Positions 26,783 to 35,217 of a stretch of DNA of 64,000 nt are shown piece by piece. The first letter of the stretch is position 1; each line of letters starts with the position of its first letter. This DNA comes from an uncultured Lachnospiraceae bacterium (lineage in GTDB: Bacteria > Bacillota > Clostridia > Lachnospirales > Lachnospiraceae), in assembly GCA_910586705.1 (NCBI GenBank), contig CAJUJK010000018.1, positions 10,943 to 74,942 of the forward strand, in the 5' to 3' direction. The notes below the pieces were generated by a model that did no database searches, was not told the DNA's origin, and saw only the letters and a program-made list of their open reading frames with translations. The translations under genes were made by a program, and so were the position numbers.

Positions 26783-28254
26783 TGGTTATCGACCATCTTT
26801 CCTAATCTCGTGTGCTTGGTTTGACCCAGCCAGTCAACCATGCGCCCCGTATAATAAAAGCCGTGACAGGTGTCCAGCACCACCATGACAAATTTGCCCA
26901 CAAGACGCCTGTCCGCTTTAAAGTGCACCAGCATGTTATTGCCAAGCCGCCCCGTGACAAAGGCGGGATCCTGTTCGTTTACCTCTTCCACAAGGGCTTC
27001 CATCACCCTGCCCTGCAAAAGCGCGGCACGCGCTTTCGCCGTCTCCTGCACCACGGCAAGAAGCCTGTCAAAACCCTCGTGCAAGGCATCCTGCGGCACC
27101 TGATTTTCCATCGCCGCCGCAGGGGTGCCTGTCCGCGGGGAATAGATGAACGTGAAGGCGTTGTCAAACTGTACCTTCCTCACCACGTCGATGGTCTCTT
27201 CCACGTCCTCCGGCGTTTCCCCCGGAAACCCCACGATCAGGTCTGTGGTGATCGCAATGTCGGGAATCGCCGCTTTCAGCTTATCCACCAGCGCCAGATA
27301 CTGCGCCTTCGTGTAGCGCCTGTTCATCGCCTCCAGAATGCGGTCGGAACCTGCCTGCAGCGGCAGATGCAGATGACGGCAGATCTTCGTAGAACGCCGC
27401 ATGACCTCGATCAGCTCGTCCGACAAATCCTTCGGATGCGATGTCATAAAGCGGATGCGCCGCAGTCCCTCAATGTTCTCCACCTCTTGCAAAAGTTCCG
27501 CAAAGGACATGGGATTTTCCAGATTTTTTCCGTAGGAGTTGACGTTCTGCCCAAGCAGCATGACTTCCGACACGCCGTCCTCCACAAGCGCTTCGATCTC
27601 ACGCAGGATATCCTTCGGCTCCCGGCTCCTCTCCCGCCCGCGCACATAGGGCACGATACAATAGCTGCAAAAATTATTGCAGCCAAACATAATGTTCACG
27701 CCGGACTTATAGCTGTACTTGCGTTTTACCGGCAGATTTTCCACGATTTTATCCGTCCCCTCCCAGATATCCACAACCATATCTTTGGACGCAAGAGTCC
27801 TTGCAAGAAGTTCGGCAAACTGAAAAATGTTGTGGGTTCCAAAGATCAGATCCACAAACCGATAACTTTTCCGTATCTTTTCAATCACGGACTGTTCCTG
27901 CATCATGCAGCCGCAGAGCGCGATTTTGAGATGCGGTTTCTTTTTTTTCAGACTGTTTAAATACCCCAGCCGCCCGTATACCCGCTGGTTGGCGTTATCC
28001 CGCACCGTACAGGTGTTGTAGAGGACAAAATCCGCCTCCTCCTCAGATTCCGTGAGCACATACCCCGCTTTTTCCAGAACACCGCACAATTTCTCGGAAT
28101 CCCTCGCGTTCATCTGACAGCCGAACGTCACTACACATGCCTGTGGATCGCGTCCATGCGCCATCTGAAAAGACGACACATAGTCCCGGCATTTTTCGAT
28201 ATATGCTTCCTGCCGATCCAGTTCTATCTTATTTTCTTCCTTTGACAATTCCAT
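26770..28254 (-). CDS. miaB: tRNA-2-methylthio-N6-dimethylallyladenosine synthase
   Basis: A radical SAM methylthiotransferase of about 494 residues that adds a methylthio group to i6A37 of tRNA. The N-terminal domain carries the first cluster cysteines (TFGCQMNARDSE). The radical SAM motif is CNNFCSYCIVPYVRG, followed by a C-terminal TRAM domain. The ATG at 28254 begins the conserved protein; the frame remains open upstream across the end of degV but has no family similarity there. It overlaps mutS by 13 bases. Confidence 0.95.
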   Translation of the reverse strand: MELSKEENKIELDRQEAYIEKCRDYVSSFQMAHGRDPQACVVTFGCQMNARDSEKLCGVLEKAGYVLTESEEEADFVLYNTCTVRDNANQRVYGRLGYLNSLKKKKPHLKIALCGCMMQEQSVIEKIRKSYRFVDLIFGTHNIFQFAELLARTLASKDMVVDIWEGTDKIVENLPVKRKYSYKSGVNIMFGCNNFCSYCIVPYVRGRERSREPKDILREIEALVEDGVSEVMLLGQNVNSYGKNLENPMSFAELLQEVENIEGLRRIRFMTSHPKDLSDELIEVMRRSTKICRHLHLPLQAGSDRILEAMNRRYTKAQYLALVDKLKAAIPDIAITTDLIVGFPGETPEDVEETIDVVRKVQFDNAFTFIYSPRTGTPAAAMENQVPQDALHEGFDRLLAVVQETAKARAALLQGRVMEALVEEVNEQDPAFVTGRLGNNMLVHFKADRRLVGKFVMVVLDTCHGFYYTGRMVDWLGQTKHTRLGKMVDNQWLN

Positions 28255-28330
28255 TTCTCCGTTTCTTCCACAATGCGCAAAACCTATGACGCCCGCCTTT
28301 TCTGCGCGGCCATTGTCACATATCCTGCGG

Positions 28331-29194
28331 TCAGATTTTCTTGGAACATGCCAGCGCAAGCGACCCCGGTCCGATATGGCAGGCGATGCTTAAGGACAGC
28401 GGATCCATATGCACATCAAAGCCCGGAAACGCCTCAAGCACCTGCTCCTTAAACTGCTCCGCCGCCTCCCTGTCATAGGTGTAGGCGATCTGCAGCCAGA
28501 TTTTGTCCGCCGACACGCCGCCGAAGCGTTTCTCCATATCCGCCTTGATCGCGTTTATCATAATCGTCTTTCCCTGTGAAACCGTTCTCGCCTTGGCAAA
28601 AGCATCCAGTTTATCCCCCTGAATCGTCAAGACGGGTTTCAAGCGCAGAATCGTTCCGAGAGCCGCCGCCGCGGGCGTGATCCTGCCGCCCTTTTTCAGA
28701 TAATATAACGTGTCCAACATGATATAAATGCTGGAATTGAACTTATCCTCCTCCAAAAACTCCCGGACTGCCGCCGCGTCCATCCCCCGTTCGATCAGGA
28801 CAAGGGCGTCGAGCGCCGACTGTCTCTGGGTCACGGAGATCCGCTGGTTGTTGACCACCTGCACCCTGCCGTCATAGTTTTCCGCCAGCATCCGCGCACT
28901 CTGACAGGAGCCGCTGAGACCGCTGGACATCGGGATATGCACGATCTCATCATAGGTCTCAAGCAGCTCGTCCCAGAGATTCATCACGGCTTCCGGGCTC
29001 GGCTGGCTCGTAATCACGTCCGCATTCTCGGCGAGCCGCTCGTAAAACTGCTCCTGCGTCAGCGTGATATCCTCAAAAAAAGCCTCCTCATTGATCATAA
29101 ACGGCATAGGAATCACATAAAGCCCCATCTCCTTCGCCTGAGACTGCGTAATGCCGCTGTTACTGTCTGTCACTGCTGCAATTTTCTTACCCAT
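28331..29194 (-). CDS. DegV-family fatty-acid-binding protein (FakB-like)
   Basis: A 287-residue DegV protein. This family binds a fatty acid and presents it to FakA for phosphorylation. Motifs are VTDSNSGITQSQA near the N-terminus, TSQPSPEAV and IPMSSGLSGSCQSA. The start ATG at 29194 is six bases from AGAGG. A fakA-like gene lies two genes upstream, beyond recG, which supports a functional pair. Confidence 0.88.
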   Translation of the reverse strand: MGKKIAAVTDSNSGITQSQAKEMGLYVIPMPFMINEEAFFEDITLTQEQFYERLAENADVITSQPSPEAVMNLWDELLETYDEIVHIPMSSGLSGSCQSARMLAENYDGRVQVVNNQRISVTQRQSALDALVLIERGMDAAAVREFLEEDKFNSSIYIMLDTLYYLKKGGRITPAAAALGTILRLKPVLTIQGDKLDAFAKARTVSQGKTIMINAIKADMEKRFGGVSADKIWLQIAYTYDREAAEQFKEQVLEAFPGFDVHMDPLSLSIACHIGPGSLALACSKKI

Positions 29195-29213
29195 AATCAT
29201 CCTCTTTCCATTT

Positions 29214-29315
29214 CGGAGAATGCTGCTTTTTGCATTCTCTCAAGTAAGACATAGTACTTCTTGGCGAGGCAGTCTATACTGCCGAGTCTTAGATGTACTT
29301 CTTACTTTATTCTCC
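29214..29315. repeat. Family C structured repeat (C2), recG-degV spacer
   Basis: A 102-nt copy with terminal GGAGAA/TTCTCC. Hairpin 1 is GAGAATGC/GCATTCTC. Nested hairpin 2 has GTAAGA/TCTTAC, AGTAC/GTACT and GCAG/CTGC. Each pair differs from C1 by compensated changes. It begins 12 bases after the recG stop, reading in the direction of transcription. Confidence 0.85.
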
Positions 29316-29327
29316 CTCAGTTTACCG

Positions 29328-31373
29328 TCAGATACTCCTAAAGTCAACCTCATTTGTCCCCTGCATAGTCAACGATCTCTTAAGCGCCGCATACTCCTCC
29401 CCGGCAAGCGGCGGATCCTCCGCAAGCACTTTGTCCGCCCACTCGCTTGCGCTCTGCAAAACCGCAGCGTCCCGGTAAATATCGCCCAGCGCAAACTGCA
29501 GGTCTCCGCTCTGTCTGATCCCGAACAGGTCTCCCGGCCCCCTGAGCGCCAGATCTTTGCCCGCGATATAGAAGCCGTCGTTGGATTCGTTCAGAATCTT
29601 TAACCGCTCCATGGTTTCCGGGCGCTCCGATTTGCTGATAAAGATGCAGTAGGACTGCTTGTCGCCACGCCCCACACGGCCTCTCAACTGGTGAAGCTGC
29701 GCCAGCCCGAAACGCTCCGCATTCTCCACAACCATCACCGTGGCGTTCGGCACGTTGATGCCAACCTCGATCACCGTGGTGGACACCAGCACATCGATAT
29801 GATGCGCCTCAAACGCCTCCATAATCCGCGTTTTCTCCGCCGGGCGCATCCTGCCGTGAAGCGTTTCTACGCGGACAGACGCGGGGAGCGCACTCTTTAG
29901 CTTTTTCGCGTAGGACGCCACATCTTCCAGTTCCTGCTCTTCCCCCTCTTCCACCATGGGGCAGATCACATAGACCTGACTGCCCTGCGCCACTTCCTTC
30001 TCCATAAATTTATAAGCAGTATTCCGATATGAGGTGTTCACCACACAGTTTTTGATGGGCAGTCTTTCCGCCGGCAGCTCGTCCAGCACCGAAATATGCA
30101 GATCCCCGTACAGGATGATGGCGAGCGTCCGCGGAATGGGCGTGGCGCTCATCACAAGCACATGTACAGAACCACCTTTCTCCGCCAGCGTCTCCCGCTG
30201 TCTGACCCCGAAACGGTGCTGTTCATCGGTGATGACGAGGGAAAGAGCCTTGTAAGCCACCTTCTCCTGAATCAAGGCGTGGGTGCCGATCACGATATCC
30301 GCCTCCCCGCTCTCAATCTGCGCGTAGATTTCACGTCTGTCCCTGGCACCGACCGAACCGGTCAAAAGAACGGGATGCAGCCGCAGCCCATACTCTGTAT
30401 TCATTTTCATCAGACTCTCATAGTGCTGCCTTGCCAGAACCTCCGTGGGCGCCATCATGGCGCCTTGAAAACCGTTCGCCGCGCACATGATGAGCGAAAG
30501 AAACGCTAAGATCGTCTTGCCGGAGCCCACATCTCCCTGCACCAGCCTGTTCATGGCATATTCGGAGGTTAAGTCCGCCCGGATCTCCGCCCACACCTTC
30601 TGCTGGGCTTTCGTCAGCCGGTAAGGAAGCGCCTCGACCAGCCGCTCCGTCTGCGCCACCTCAATCATGGGACGCACACACTTCATCCGCTGGTTAGACT
30701 CCCGCATCCCGCGAAGCACCAGTATAAAGCGGAAAAACTCGTCGAACACAAGCCGGTTTCTGGCAGCAAGCAGGGACTCCCGCCCTGTGGGGAAGTGCAT
30801 CTGCTCCACCGCCTCCCGAAAGGACAGGAACCCTTCCGCCGCCCGGATTTTTTCGGGGAGCGGGTCATCCGATAGATCCACCAGACCGATGGCCTGCTTC
30901 ACAGCCTTGGTGATGGCGTTGTTGGTCAGCCCCTTCGTGGTGGCATAGCGTGGCTGCATACAGTCCGTCAGTTTCCCGTATTCCTCCGGCTTGTAAATCC
31001 GCGCCTGCTCCATCACATACCGATCCTTCCTGCGGTGCAGGCATCCCCTGAAAATATAGGGCTGTCCGCGCTTCAGGCTGTTTTTCAGATAGGGCATGTT
31101 AAAATAGGTCATATGGAGGCTTCCACCCTCACAGGACACCTCAAAAGTGGTGATGGAAAGCCCGCGCACATGTCTCGTCGCCACATTGCCAGAAAGATAC
31201 CCCTCCACAGCCACAATTTCCTCGACAGGCGCCCTGTCCAGCGGAACCGGGACGGAAAACTGCTCGTAATCCCTCGGATAGTACGCCACCAGTTCCTCCG
31301 CCGTATAAACATGCAATTTTTCAAAGAGGGCGGCGGTTTTCTCACCGACGCCCTTTAAAGTTCTGATATCCAT
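29328..31373 (-). CDS. recG: ATP-dependent DNA helicase RecG
   Basis: A 681-residue branch-migration helicase that processes stalled forks and Holliday junctions. The N-terminal wedge/OB domain (about residues 50-150) precedes the helicase core with GDVGSGKTILAFL, Walker B ITDEQHRFG and motif VI QLRGRVGRG. The ATG at 31373 matches the family N-terminus MDIRTLKGVGEKTA; the frame extends upstream over the fakA-like gene only by chance. It starts ten bases after that gene's stop. Confidence 0.96.
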   Translation of the reverse strand: MDIRTLKGVGEKTAALFEKLHVYTAEELVAYYPRDYEQFSVPVPLDRAPVEEIVAVEGYLSGNVATRHVRGLSITTFEVSCEGGSLHMTYFNMPYLKNSLKRGQPYIFRGCLHRRKDRYVMEQARIYKPEEYGKLTDCMQPRYATTKGLTNNAITKAVKQAIGLVDLSDDPLPEKIRAAEGFLSFREAVEQMHFPTGRESLLAARNRLVFDEFFRFILVLRGMRESNQRMKCVRPMIEVAQTERLVEALPYRLTKAQQKVWAEIRADLTSEYAMNRLVQGDVGSGKTILAFLSLIMCAANGFQGAMMAPTEVLARQHYESLMKMNTEYGLRLHPVLLTGSVGARDRREIYAQIESGEADIVIGTHALIQEKVAYKALSLVITDEQHRFGVRQRETLAEKGGSVHVLVMSATPIPRTLAIILYGDLHISVLDELPAERLPIKNCVVNTSYRNTAYKFMEKEVAQGSQVYVICPMVEEGEEQELEDVASYAKKLKSALPASVRVETLHGRMRPAEKTRIMEAFEAHHIDVLVSTTVIEVGINVPNATVMVVENAERFGLAQLHQLRGRVGRGDKQSYCIFISKSERPETMERLKILNESNDGFYIAGKDLALRGPGDLFGIRQSGDLQFALGDIYRDAAVLQSASEWADKVLAEDPPLAGEEYAALKRSLTMQGTNEVDFRSI

Positions 31374-31383
31374 AACGATCCGT

Positions 31384-33075
31384 TTATTCCGCCGAAATAA
31401 TATAGTAGTAAATCGGCTGTCCGCCATATTGCAGTTCAATGTCACAGTCAGGGTATTCCTCCCCGATCTTTTCCCGCAGCTTTTCGGCATCCTCCTCCGC
31501 GATCTCCTCACCATAATAAATGCTGATCAGCTCCTTCTCCTCCGCCATCATGGCACCCACCATCTTGAGTGCCACCGAGGAAATCGACGTTCCCACAGCA
31601 AGGATACCGTGATCGCCAAGCCCCATGAAATCGCCCTGCCGGATTTCCTGCCCGTCAATGTTCGTGTCGCGCACCGCGTAAGTGACCTGCCCCGTGGCAA
31701 CCGCCTTCATCTCCGAGACCATGGTCTCCTCATTTTCCTCCGCGGATAAGCCCGGCACGTAGTTGATGACTGCCGTTATGCCCTGCGGGACGGTCTTTGT
31801 GGGAATCACCACAATTTTCTTGTCCTTCACGAGAGACTGCGCCTGATTTGCCGCCAGAATGATATTTTTGTTGTTCGGCAGGATAAAGATCGTGTCCGCG
31901 TTCACCTTGTCAATCGCGTTTAACATATCCTCCGTGCTCGGATTCATGGTCTGTCCGCCCTCAATGATATAATCGACGCCCAGTCCCTTAAAGATTTCCG
32001 CAATACCGGCTCCTACGGAAACGGCGATAAAGCCGACCTCCTTCTTCGGTCCCGGCAGATCATCTTCCTCCACAGCAGGCTTTTCCTCCTGCTTGGACAT
32101 GCGGAAGAGCTTTTCCTGATGTTCCAGCCGCATATTGTCTATTTTCATGTTGGAGAGTGCACCGTACTTTAATGCCTTCTGAATCGCCAGACCGGGATCG
32201 TTGGTATGTACGTGCACCTTTACCACGTCCTCGTCCGCAACTACTACGATGGAATCTCCGATGGACTCCAGATACGCCTTGAAATCCATCTCCGTCTTTA
32301 TATTGAACACCCTGTTTAACATGATGATGAACTCGGTACAGTAGCCGAATCTGATATCCGCGTTCGCCTGCGCCTCGTAGCCTGCCGCACCCGCCGACCT
32401 GTCAACTGCTTTTGCAGCTTCCTTGTCCACCGTCAGATCGATCTCTTTTCCGAGATAGGCGTCATAAGCGCCCTTCAGCACCTGCATCAGTCCTTGACCA
32501 CCCGAGTCAACAACGCCCGCCTGCTTTAATACCGGCAAAAGTTCCGGCGTCTGCAAAAGCACCTCGTCCGCATGGTCGATCACCTGTCTCAAAAATTCAG
32601 ACAGATCCGTAACGCCCGCGTCCGCAAGTTCCCTCGCCTTCACCGCGCCGCCCTTTGCCACGGTGAGGATCGTGCCCTCCTTTGGCTTCATAACCGCCTT
32701 GTAAGCCGTCTCCACCGCCTTCTCAAAGGCTGTGGCGAGCACAGGGACCGTGATTTCCTGACATTCCTTCACACCCTTCGTAAAACCTCTGAAAAGCTGG
32801 GATAAGATGACGCCCGAATTTCCCCTCGCCCCCCGGAGGGACCCGGAAGAAATCGCCTTACACAGGGAAACCATGTCGATATCTCCCATATCGTAAAGGG
32901 CGGACACCTCTCTTGCCGCCGCCATAATCGTCATTGTCATGTTCGTGCCCGTATCGCCGTCCGGCACGGGGAACACGTTCAGCTCATTGATCCATTCTTT
33001 TTTGCTCTCAAGATTTTTCGCTCCGGCAAGGAACATTCTCGCCATCAAGCCGGCATCTATCGTATTTGAATCCAC
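31384..33075 (-). CDS. fakA: FakA-like fatty acid kinase (DhaL/DAK2 domain protein, YloV type)
   Basis: A 563-residue protein with an N-terminal DhaL domain, whose ATP-binding NVFPVPDGDTGTNM is at about residues 29-42, a central region, and a C-terminal DegV-like fold. In studied Firmicutes FakA phosphorylates a fatty acid carried by a DegV (FakB) protein to feed phospholipid synthesis. It follows the asp23 gene by 16 bases and is followed by recG, the usual yloU-yloV-recG order. Confidence 0.93.
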   Translation of the reverse strand: MDSNTIDAGLMARMFLAGAKNLESKKEWINELNVFPVPDGDTGTNMTMTIMAAAREVSALYDMGDIDMVSLCKAISSGSLRGARGNSGVILSQLFRGFTKGVKECQEITVPVLATAFEKAVETAYKAVMKPKEGTILTVAKGGAVKARELADAGVTDLSEFLRQVIDHADEVLLQTPELLPVLKQAGVVDSGGQGLMQVLKGAYDAYLGKEIDLTVDKEAAKAVDRSAGAAGYEAQANADIRFGYCTEFIIMLNRVFNIKTEMDFKAYLESIGDSIVVVADEDVVKVHVHTNDPGLAIQKALKYGALSNMKIDNMRLEHQEKLFRMSKQEEKPAVEEDDLPGPKKEVGFIAVSVGAGIAEIFKGLGVDYIIEGGQTMNPSTEDMLNAIDKVNADTIFILPNNKNIILAANQAQSLVKDKKIVVIPTKTVPQGITAVINYVPGLSAEENEETMVSEMKAVATGQVTYAVRDTNIDGQEIRQGDFMGLGDHGILAVGTSISSVALKMVGAMMAEEKELISIYYGEEIAEEDAEKLREKIGEEYPDCDIELQYGGQPIYYYIISAE

Positions 33076-33091
33076 TTATTTGATCCTCCCT

Positions 33092-33451
33092 CTAATCGAT
33101 TACTTTCACGCCTTCTACAAAAATATTGATCTTTTCCACTTCTATCCCGGCAAACTCCTCAACCTTATACTTTACACTATCGATCAGATTATCCGCCACC
33201 GCCAGAATACTTACACCGTAGGACACAATAATATGGAAATTGATGGTGAGCTTATTGTTGTTCAGAAGAACCTGTATGCCGCGCGTCATGCTGTCTTTTT
33301 TCAAAAGCTTTACCAGTCCGTCCCTGACGCTCATGCTAGCCATACCGACCACACCGAAACACTCCATCGCCGCGTTTCCCGCAAACTGCGCGATCACTTC
33401 CTGATCGATCGAGATATTTCCCATATGGGTATCCATTGAAGAGACTTTCAT
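33092..33451 (-). CDS. Asp23/Gls24-family envelope protein (YloU-like)
   Basis: A 119-residue protein of the Asp23 family, with the ECFGVVGMAS segment and a YGVSILAVADNL stretch. Members associate with the membrane and envelope stress responses; the fixed link with fakA suggests a lipid-related role. AGGAGGT lies five bases before the ATG. It is the first gene of the operon that continues into fakA and recG. Confidence 0.92.
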   Translation of the reverse strand: MKVSSMDTHMGNISIDQEVIAQFAGNAAMECFGVVGMASMSVRDGLVKLLKKDSMTRGIQVLLNNNKLTINFHIIVSYGVSILAVADNLIDSVKYKVEEFAGIEVEKINIFVEGVKVID

Positions 33452-33502
33452 AGACTACCTCCTAATCCATAATTTATAACTACTCACGAACCCAATAATA
33501 AC

Positions 33503-33508
33503 ATTATA
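33503..33508 (-). promoter_or_regulatory. Probable -10 element for asp23-fakA-recG
   Basis: A consensus TATAAT on the minus strand, about 50 bases upstream of the asp23 ATG. The -35 position, TTTCTT at 17 bases, is weak, so the assignment rests mainly on the -10. Confidence 0.4.
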
Positions 33509-33556
33509 CCCCGATCTCCACAAAAAAGAAACTGAAAAAAAATCTGCAAATTATGC

Positions 33557-33585
33557 TTGCATTCTCTTCCACTTTCTGCTATTAT
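33557..33585 (+). promoter_or_regulatory. Sigma-A promoter of rpmB
   Basis: TTGCAT (33557-33562) and TATTAT (33580-33585) are spaced 17 bases. The predicted leader is about 95 nt and contains the family B repeat at 33598-33641. Confidence 0.65.
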
Positions 33586-33597
33586 ACAAATGTTGCA

Positions 33598-33641
33598 AAA
33601 ATCGAACACGTTCGATTACGGGGATCGCTTCGCGACCTCGG
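33598..33641. repeat. Family B structured repeat (B4) in the rpmB leader
   Basis: In the opposite orientation to the other copies. On the minus strand it reads GGTCGC-gaa-GCGATC, then AATCGAAC-gt-GTTCGATT, the same two-hairpin layout with a changed first stem. It lies between the rpmB promoter and its ribosome binding site. Confidence 0.6.
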
Positions 33642-33685
33642 TACGATATTAAAAAATAATTCTCAATTCGTTAGGAGGTGCGAAA

Positions 33686-33871
33686 ATGGCTAAATGTGAT
33701 ATTTGTGGTAAGGGCGCTCACTTCGGTAACAACGTCAGCCATTCTCATAGAAGATCAAACAGAATCTGGAAATCCAACATTCAGAACGTAAAATGCAAGG
33801 TGAATGGCGCTAGCAAGAAGCTGCATGTCTGCACACGCTGCTTGAGATCCGGCGCTGTGGAGCGCGCATAA
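33686..33871 (+). CDS. rpmB: 50S ribosomal protein L28
   Basis: A 61-residue basic ribosomal protein, of standard length for Firmicutes L28. It has the paired cysteines CDIC at residues 4-7 and CTRC at 49-52, a likely zinc ribbon, and the segment NNVSHSHRRSNRIW. AGGAGGTG lies just upstream of the ATG and a strong terminator follows. It is a single-gene unit divergent from asp23. Confidence 0.98.
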   Translation: MAKCDICGKGAHFGNNVSHSHRRSNRIWKSNIQNVKCKVNGASKKLHVCTRCLRSGAVERA

Positions 33872-33901
33872 TTTTATTTTCGGAAACATAAGTTGTTAGG
33901 G

Positions 33902-33931
33902 AAAGAGCTGGTCTGTTCCGGCTCTTTTTTT
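33902..33931 (+). terminator. Intrinsic terminator of rpmB
   Basis: AAAGAGC pairs with GCTCTTT, extended by three further pairs including one G-U, and ends in a seven-T run. It begins 31 bases after the rpmB stop. Confidence 0.88.
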
Positions 33932-33993
33932 GTTTCACAAAGTCAGGGGTGTCAAAAGACGCTTCGGCAACGAAGGAAAAGGCAGGCGCCACT

Positions 33994-34539
33994 CTACGCC
34001 TGCCTGCATTTCTCATATTCGCGTTTCAGTCTCTCGTACTCCCTGTTGATCCGCTGAATGACCTCCGTATCCCCCGCCACATTATCCGGGTGGAAAATCT
34101 TCGTCAGATCCTTATACCGCTTCTTGAGCGTCAGCACATTTTTCACACCGTGGAAAAAGACGCTGGTCTCTGGATAGCAGTCATAAAGCCCGCGATCCTC
34201 CAGAAACTCCTTCTCCGCCGCAAGCCTTGCCCACTCCTTGTCAAGTCTCCTGCGGTCCATGTCCAGTTTCTGAAACCCGTCCTTGATGATTTCCAGCCGC
34301 TCGTCCACAAGCTGGCTGTCTTTCCTGATCCGGCTCTGCTCCGCAGACATCTTCCGGTTCAGATTCTTCATTTCCTCTTTAAACTGGCTCTTTTCCTGTT
34401 CAAACTTCTCCCGCTGCTCCTCAAGCTCCGCGGAAGCAGTCATAATTCTGATATTCTCCTTAAAAAGCCAGGACTTTAATTCCTGCAGGCCGTCCTCAGC
34501 CAATCCCTCTTCCAGAAGTATTTCTTCGATATTCTCCAT
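33994..34539 (-). CDS. Coiled-coil protein with a C-terminal J-domain
   Basis: A protein of about 181 residues. Residues 20-110 are Glu/Lys/Arg rich with heptad character, a probable coiled coil. The C-terminal 60 residues form a J-domain, with the invariant HPD in LTKIFHPDN and the final helix INREYERLKREYE. The J-domain should stimulate an Hsp70 (DnaK). Having it at the C-terminus after a coiled coil is unlike DnaJ, which has it first. The ATG at 34539 is six bases from GAGG; a longer frame begins 66 bases upstream with less support. Confidence 0.8.
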   Translation of the reverse strand: MENIEEILLEEGLAEDGLQELKSWLFKENIRIMTASAELEEQREKFEQEKSQFKEEMKNLNRKMSAEQSRIRKDSQLVDERLEIIKDGFQKLDMDRRRLDKEWARLAAEKEFLEDRGLYDCYPETSVFFHGVKNVLTLKKRYKDLTKIFHPDNVAGDTEVIQRINREYERLKREYEKCRQA

Positions 34540-34625
34540 CGTAATCCTCATCCATTCCCCGCCCGGTGTACCATTACCAGCTGCATACATTTTTGTGAAA
34601 TCCATCTAATTGGTAAAAGGATACA

Positions 34626-34763
34626 TCAGCAGCAGAAAAAGCTGTACCCGATCAGCAAAAGCAATATAATCAACAGAAGCCCCAGAAAACGGTTCATCAG
34701 AAAAAGCATGATAATCATGCCTGCTGCGACACAAAACGCCACAAATCCGATCATTTTTTTCAT
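34626..34763 (-). CDS. 45-residue hydrophobic membrane peptide
   Basis: A small frame starting with ATG at 34763, with AGGGG six bases upstream. After a short MKKM start it is almost continuously hydrophobic (VAFCVAAGMIIMLF, then GLLLIILLLLIGY) and ends in FFCC. It probably crosses the membrane once or twice. I do not recognise a family. It lies between gerW and the J-domain gene, both on the same strand. Support is the ribosome binding site, the fit to the gap and the membrane-like composition. Confidence 0.6.
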   Translation of the reverse strand: MKKMIGFVAFCVAAGMIIMLFLMNRFLGLLLIILLLLIGYSFFCC

Positions 34764-34818
34764 GGGCTACCCCTGTCTATGCTCTTATGATACTATATGC
34801 ATCTGCTCCCGAAATGTG

Positions 34819-35217
34819 CTATTTGTTTTCCTCCGGGAAGGCAATGTCGACAGCCGTGTCATCGGCCAGCATCTCTTCCTTGGGAGATGTAAATTTCTCC
34901 ACGATATCGGGAATCATGTCGAGCACCTTGGTGACCGTATCCTGATTCTTGATATTGACAAGCTTGGTGGTACCGTTCTTAATCACAAGCACTGCGCTGG
35001 GCGTCATCTTTGCCGAAAAGCCGCCGGCCCCGCTGCTCTTCTTACCGTCGGTGCCAGTGCCGGCGCCCGCGCCCACGCCGAAGCTCACATCCACCAAAGG
35101 CAGGATGATGGTATCTCCGACCTGTGTGGCATCGCCCACCACCGTCTTCGTTCCGATCACGGCATTCATGCCCTTCATCAGAGACTCGATCACACCGCTA
35201 AAATTATTCTCAGCCAT
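34819..35217 (-). CDS. gerW: Sporulation protein GerW (YtfJ)
   Basis: A 132-residue GerW/YtfJ protein. In B. subtilis it is forespore-made and needed for L-alanine germination, probably through lytic-enzyme function. The N-terminus ESLMKGMNAVIGTKTVVGD and the glycine-rich FGVGAGAGTG segment are typical. It begins one base after the DUF2953 gene ends, as in the ytfI-ytfJ pair of Bacillus. It is one of the signs that the organism sporulates. Confidence 0.92.
   Translation of the reverse strand: MAENNFSGVIESLMKGMNAVIGTKTVVGDATQVGDTIILPLVDVSFGVGAGAGTGTDGKKSSGAGGFSAKMTPSAVLVIKNGTTKLVNIKNQDTVTKVLDMIPDIVEKFTSPKEEMLADDTAVDIAFPEENK

Noticed and set aside
26812..27960. Long plus-strand frame of 382 codons over miaB
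   Set aside because: Antisense shadow of miaB; the composition, rich in His, Arg and Leu, is typical of reversed coding sequence in G+C-balanced genomes.
28255..28359. N-terminal extension of MiaB by 35 residues
   Set aside because: It overlaps the end of degV and has no family similarity or ribosome binding site.
31374..31514. N-terminal extension of RecG by 47 residues
   Set aside because: It overlaps the fakA-like gene and lacks family similarity; MDIRTLKGVGEK is the normal RecG start.
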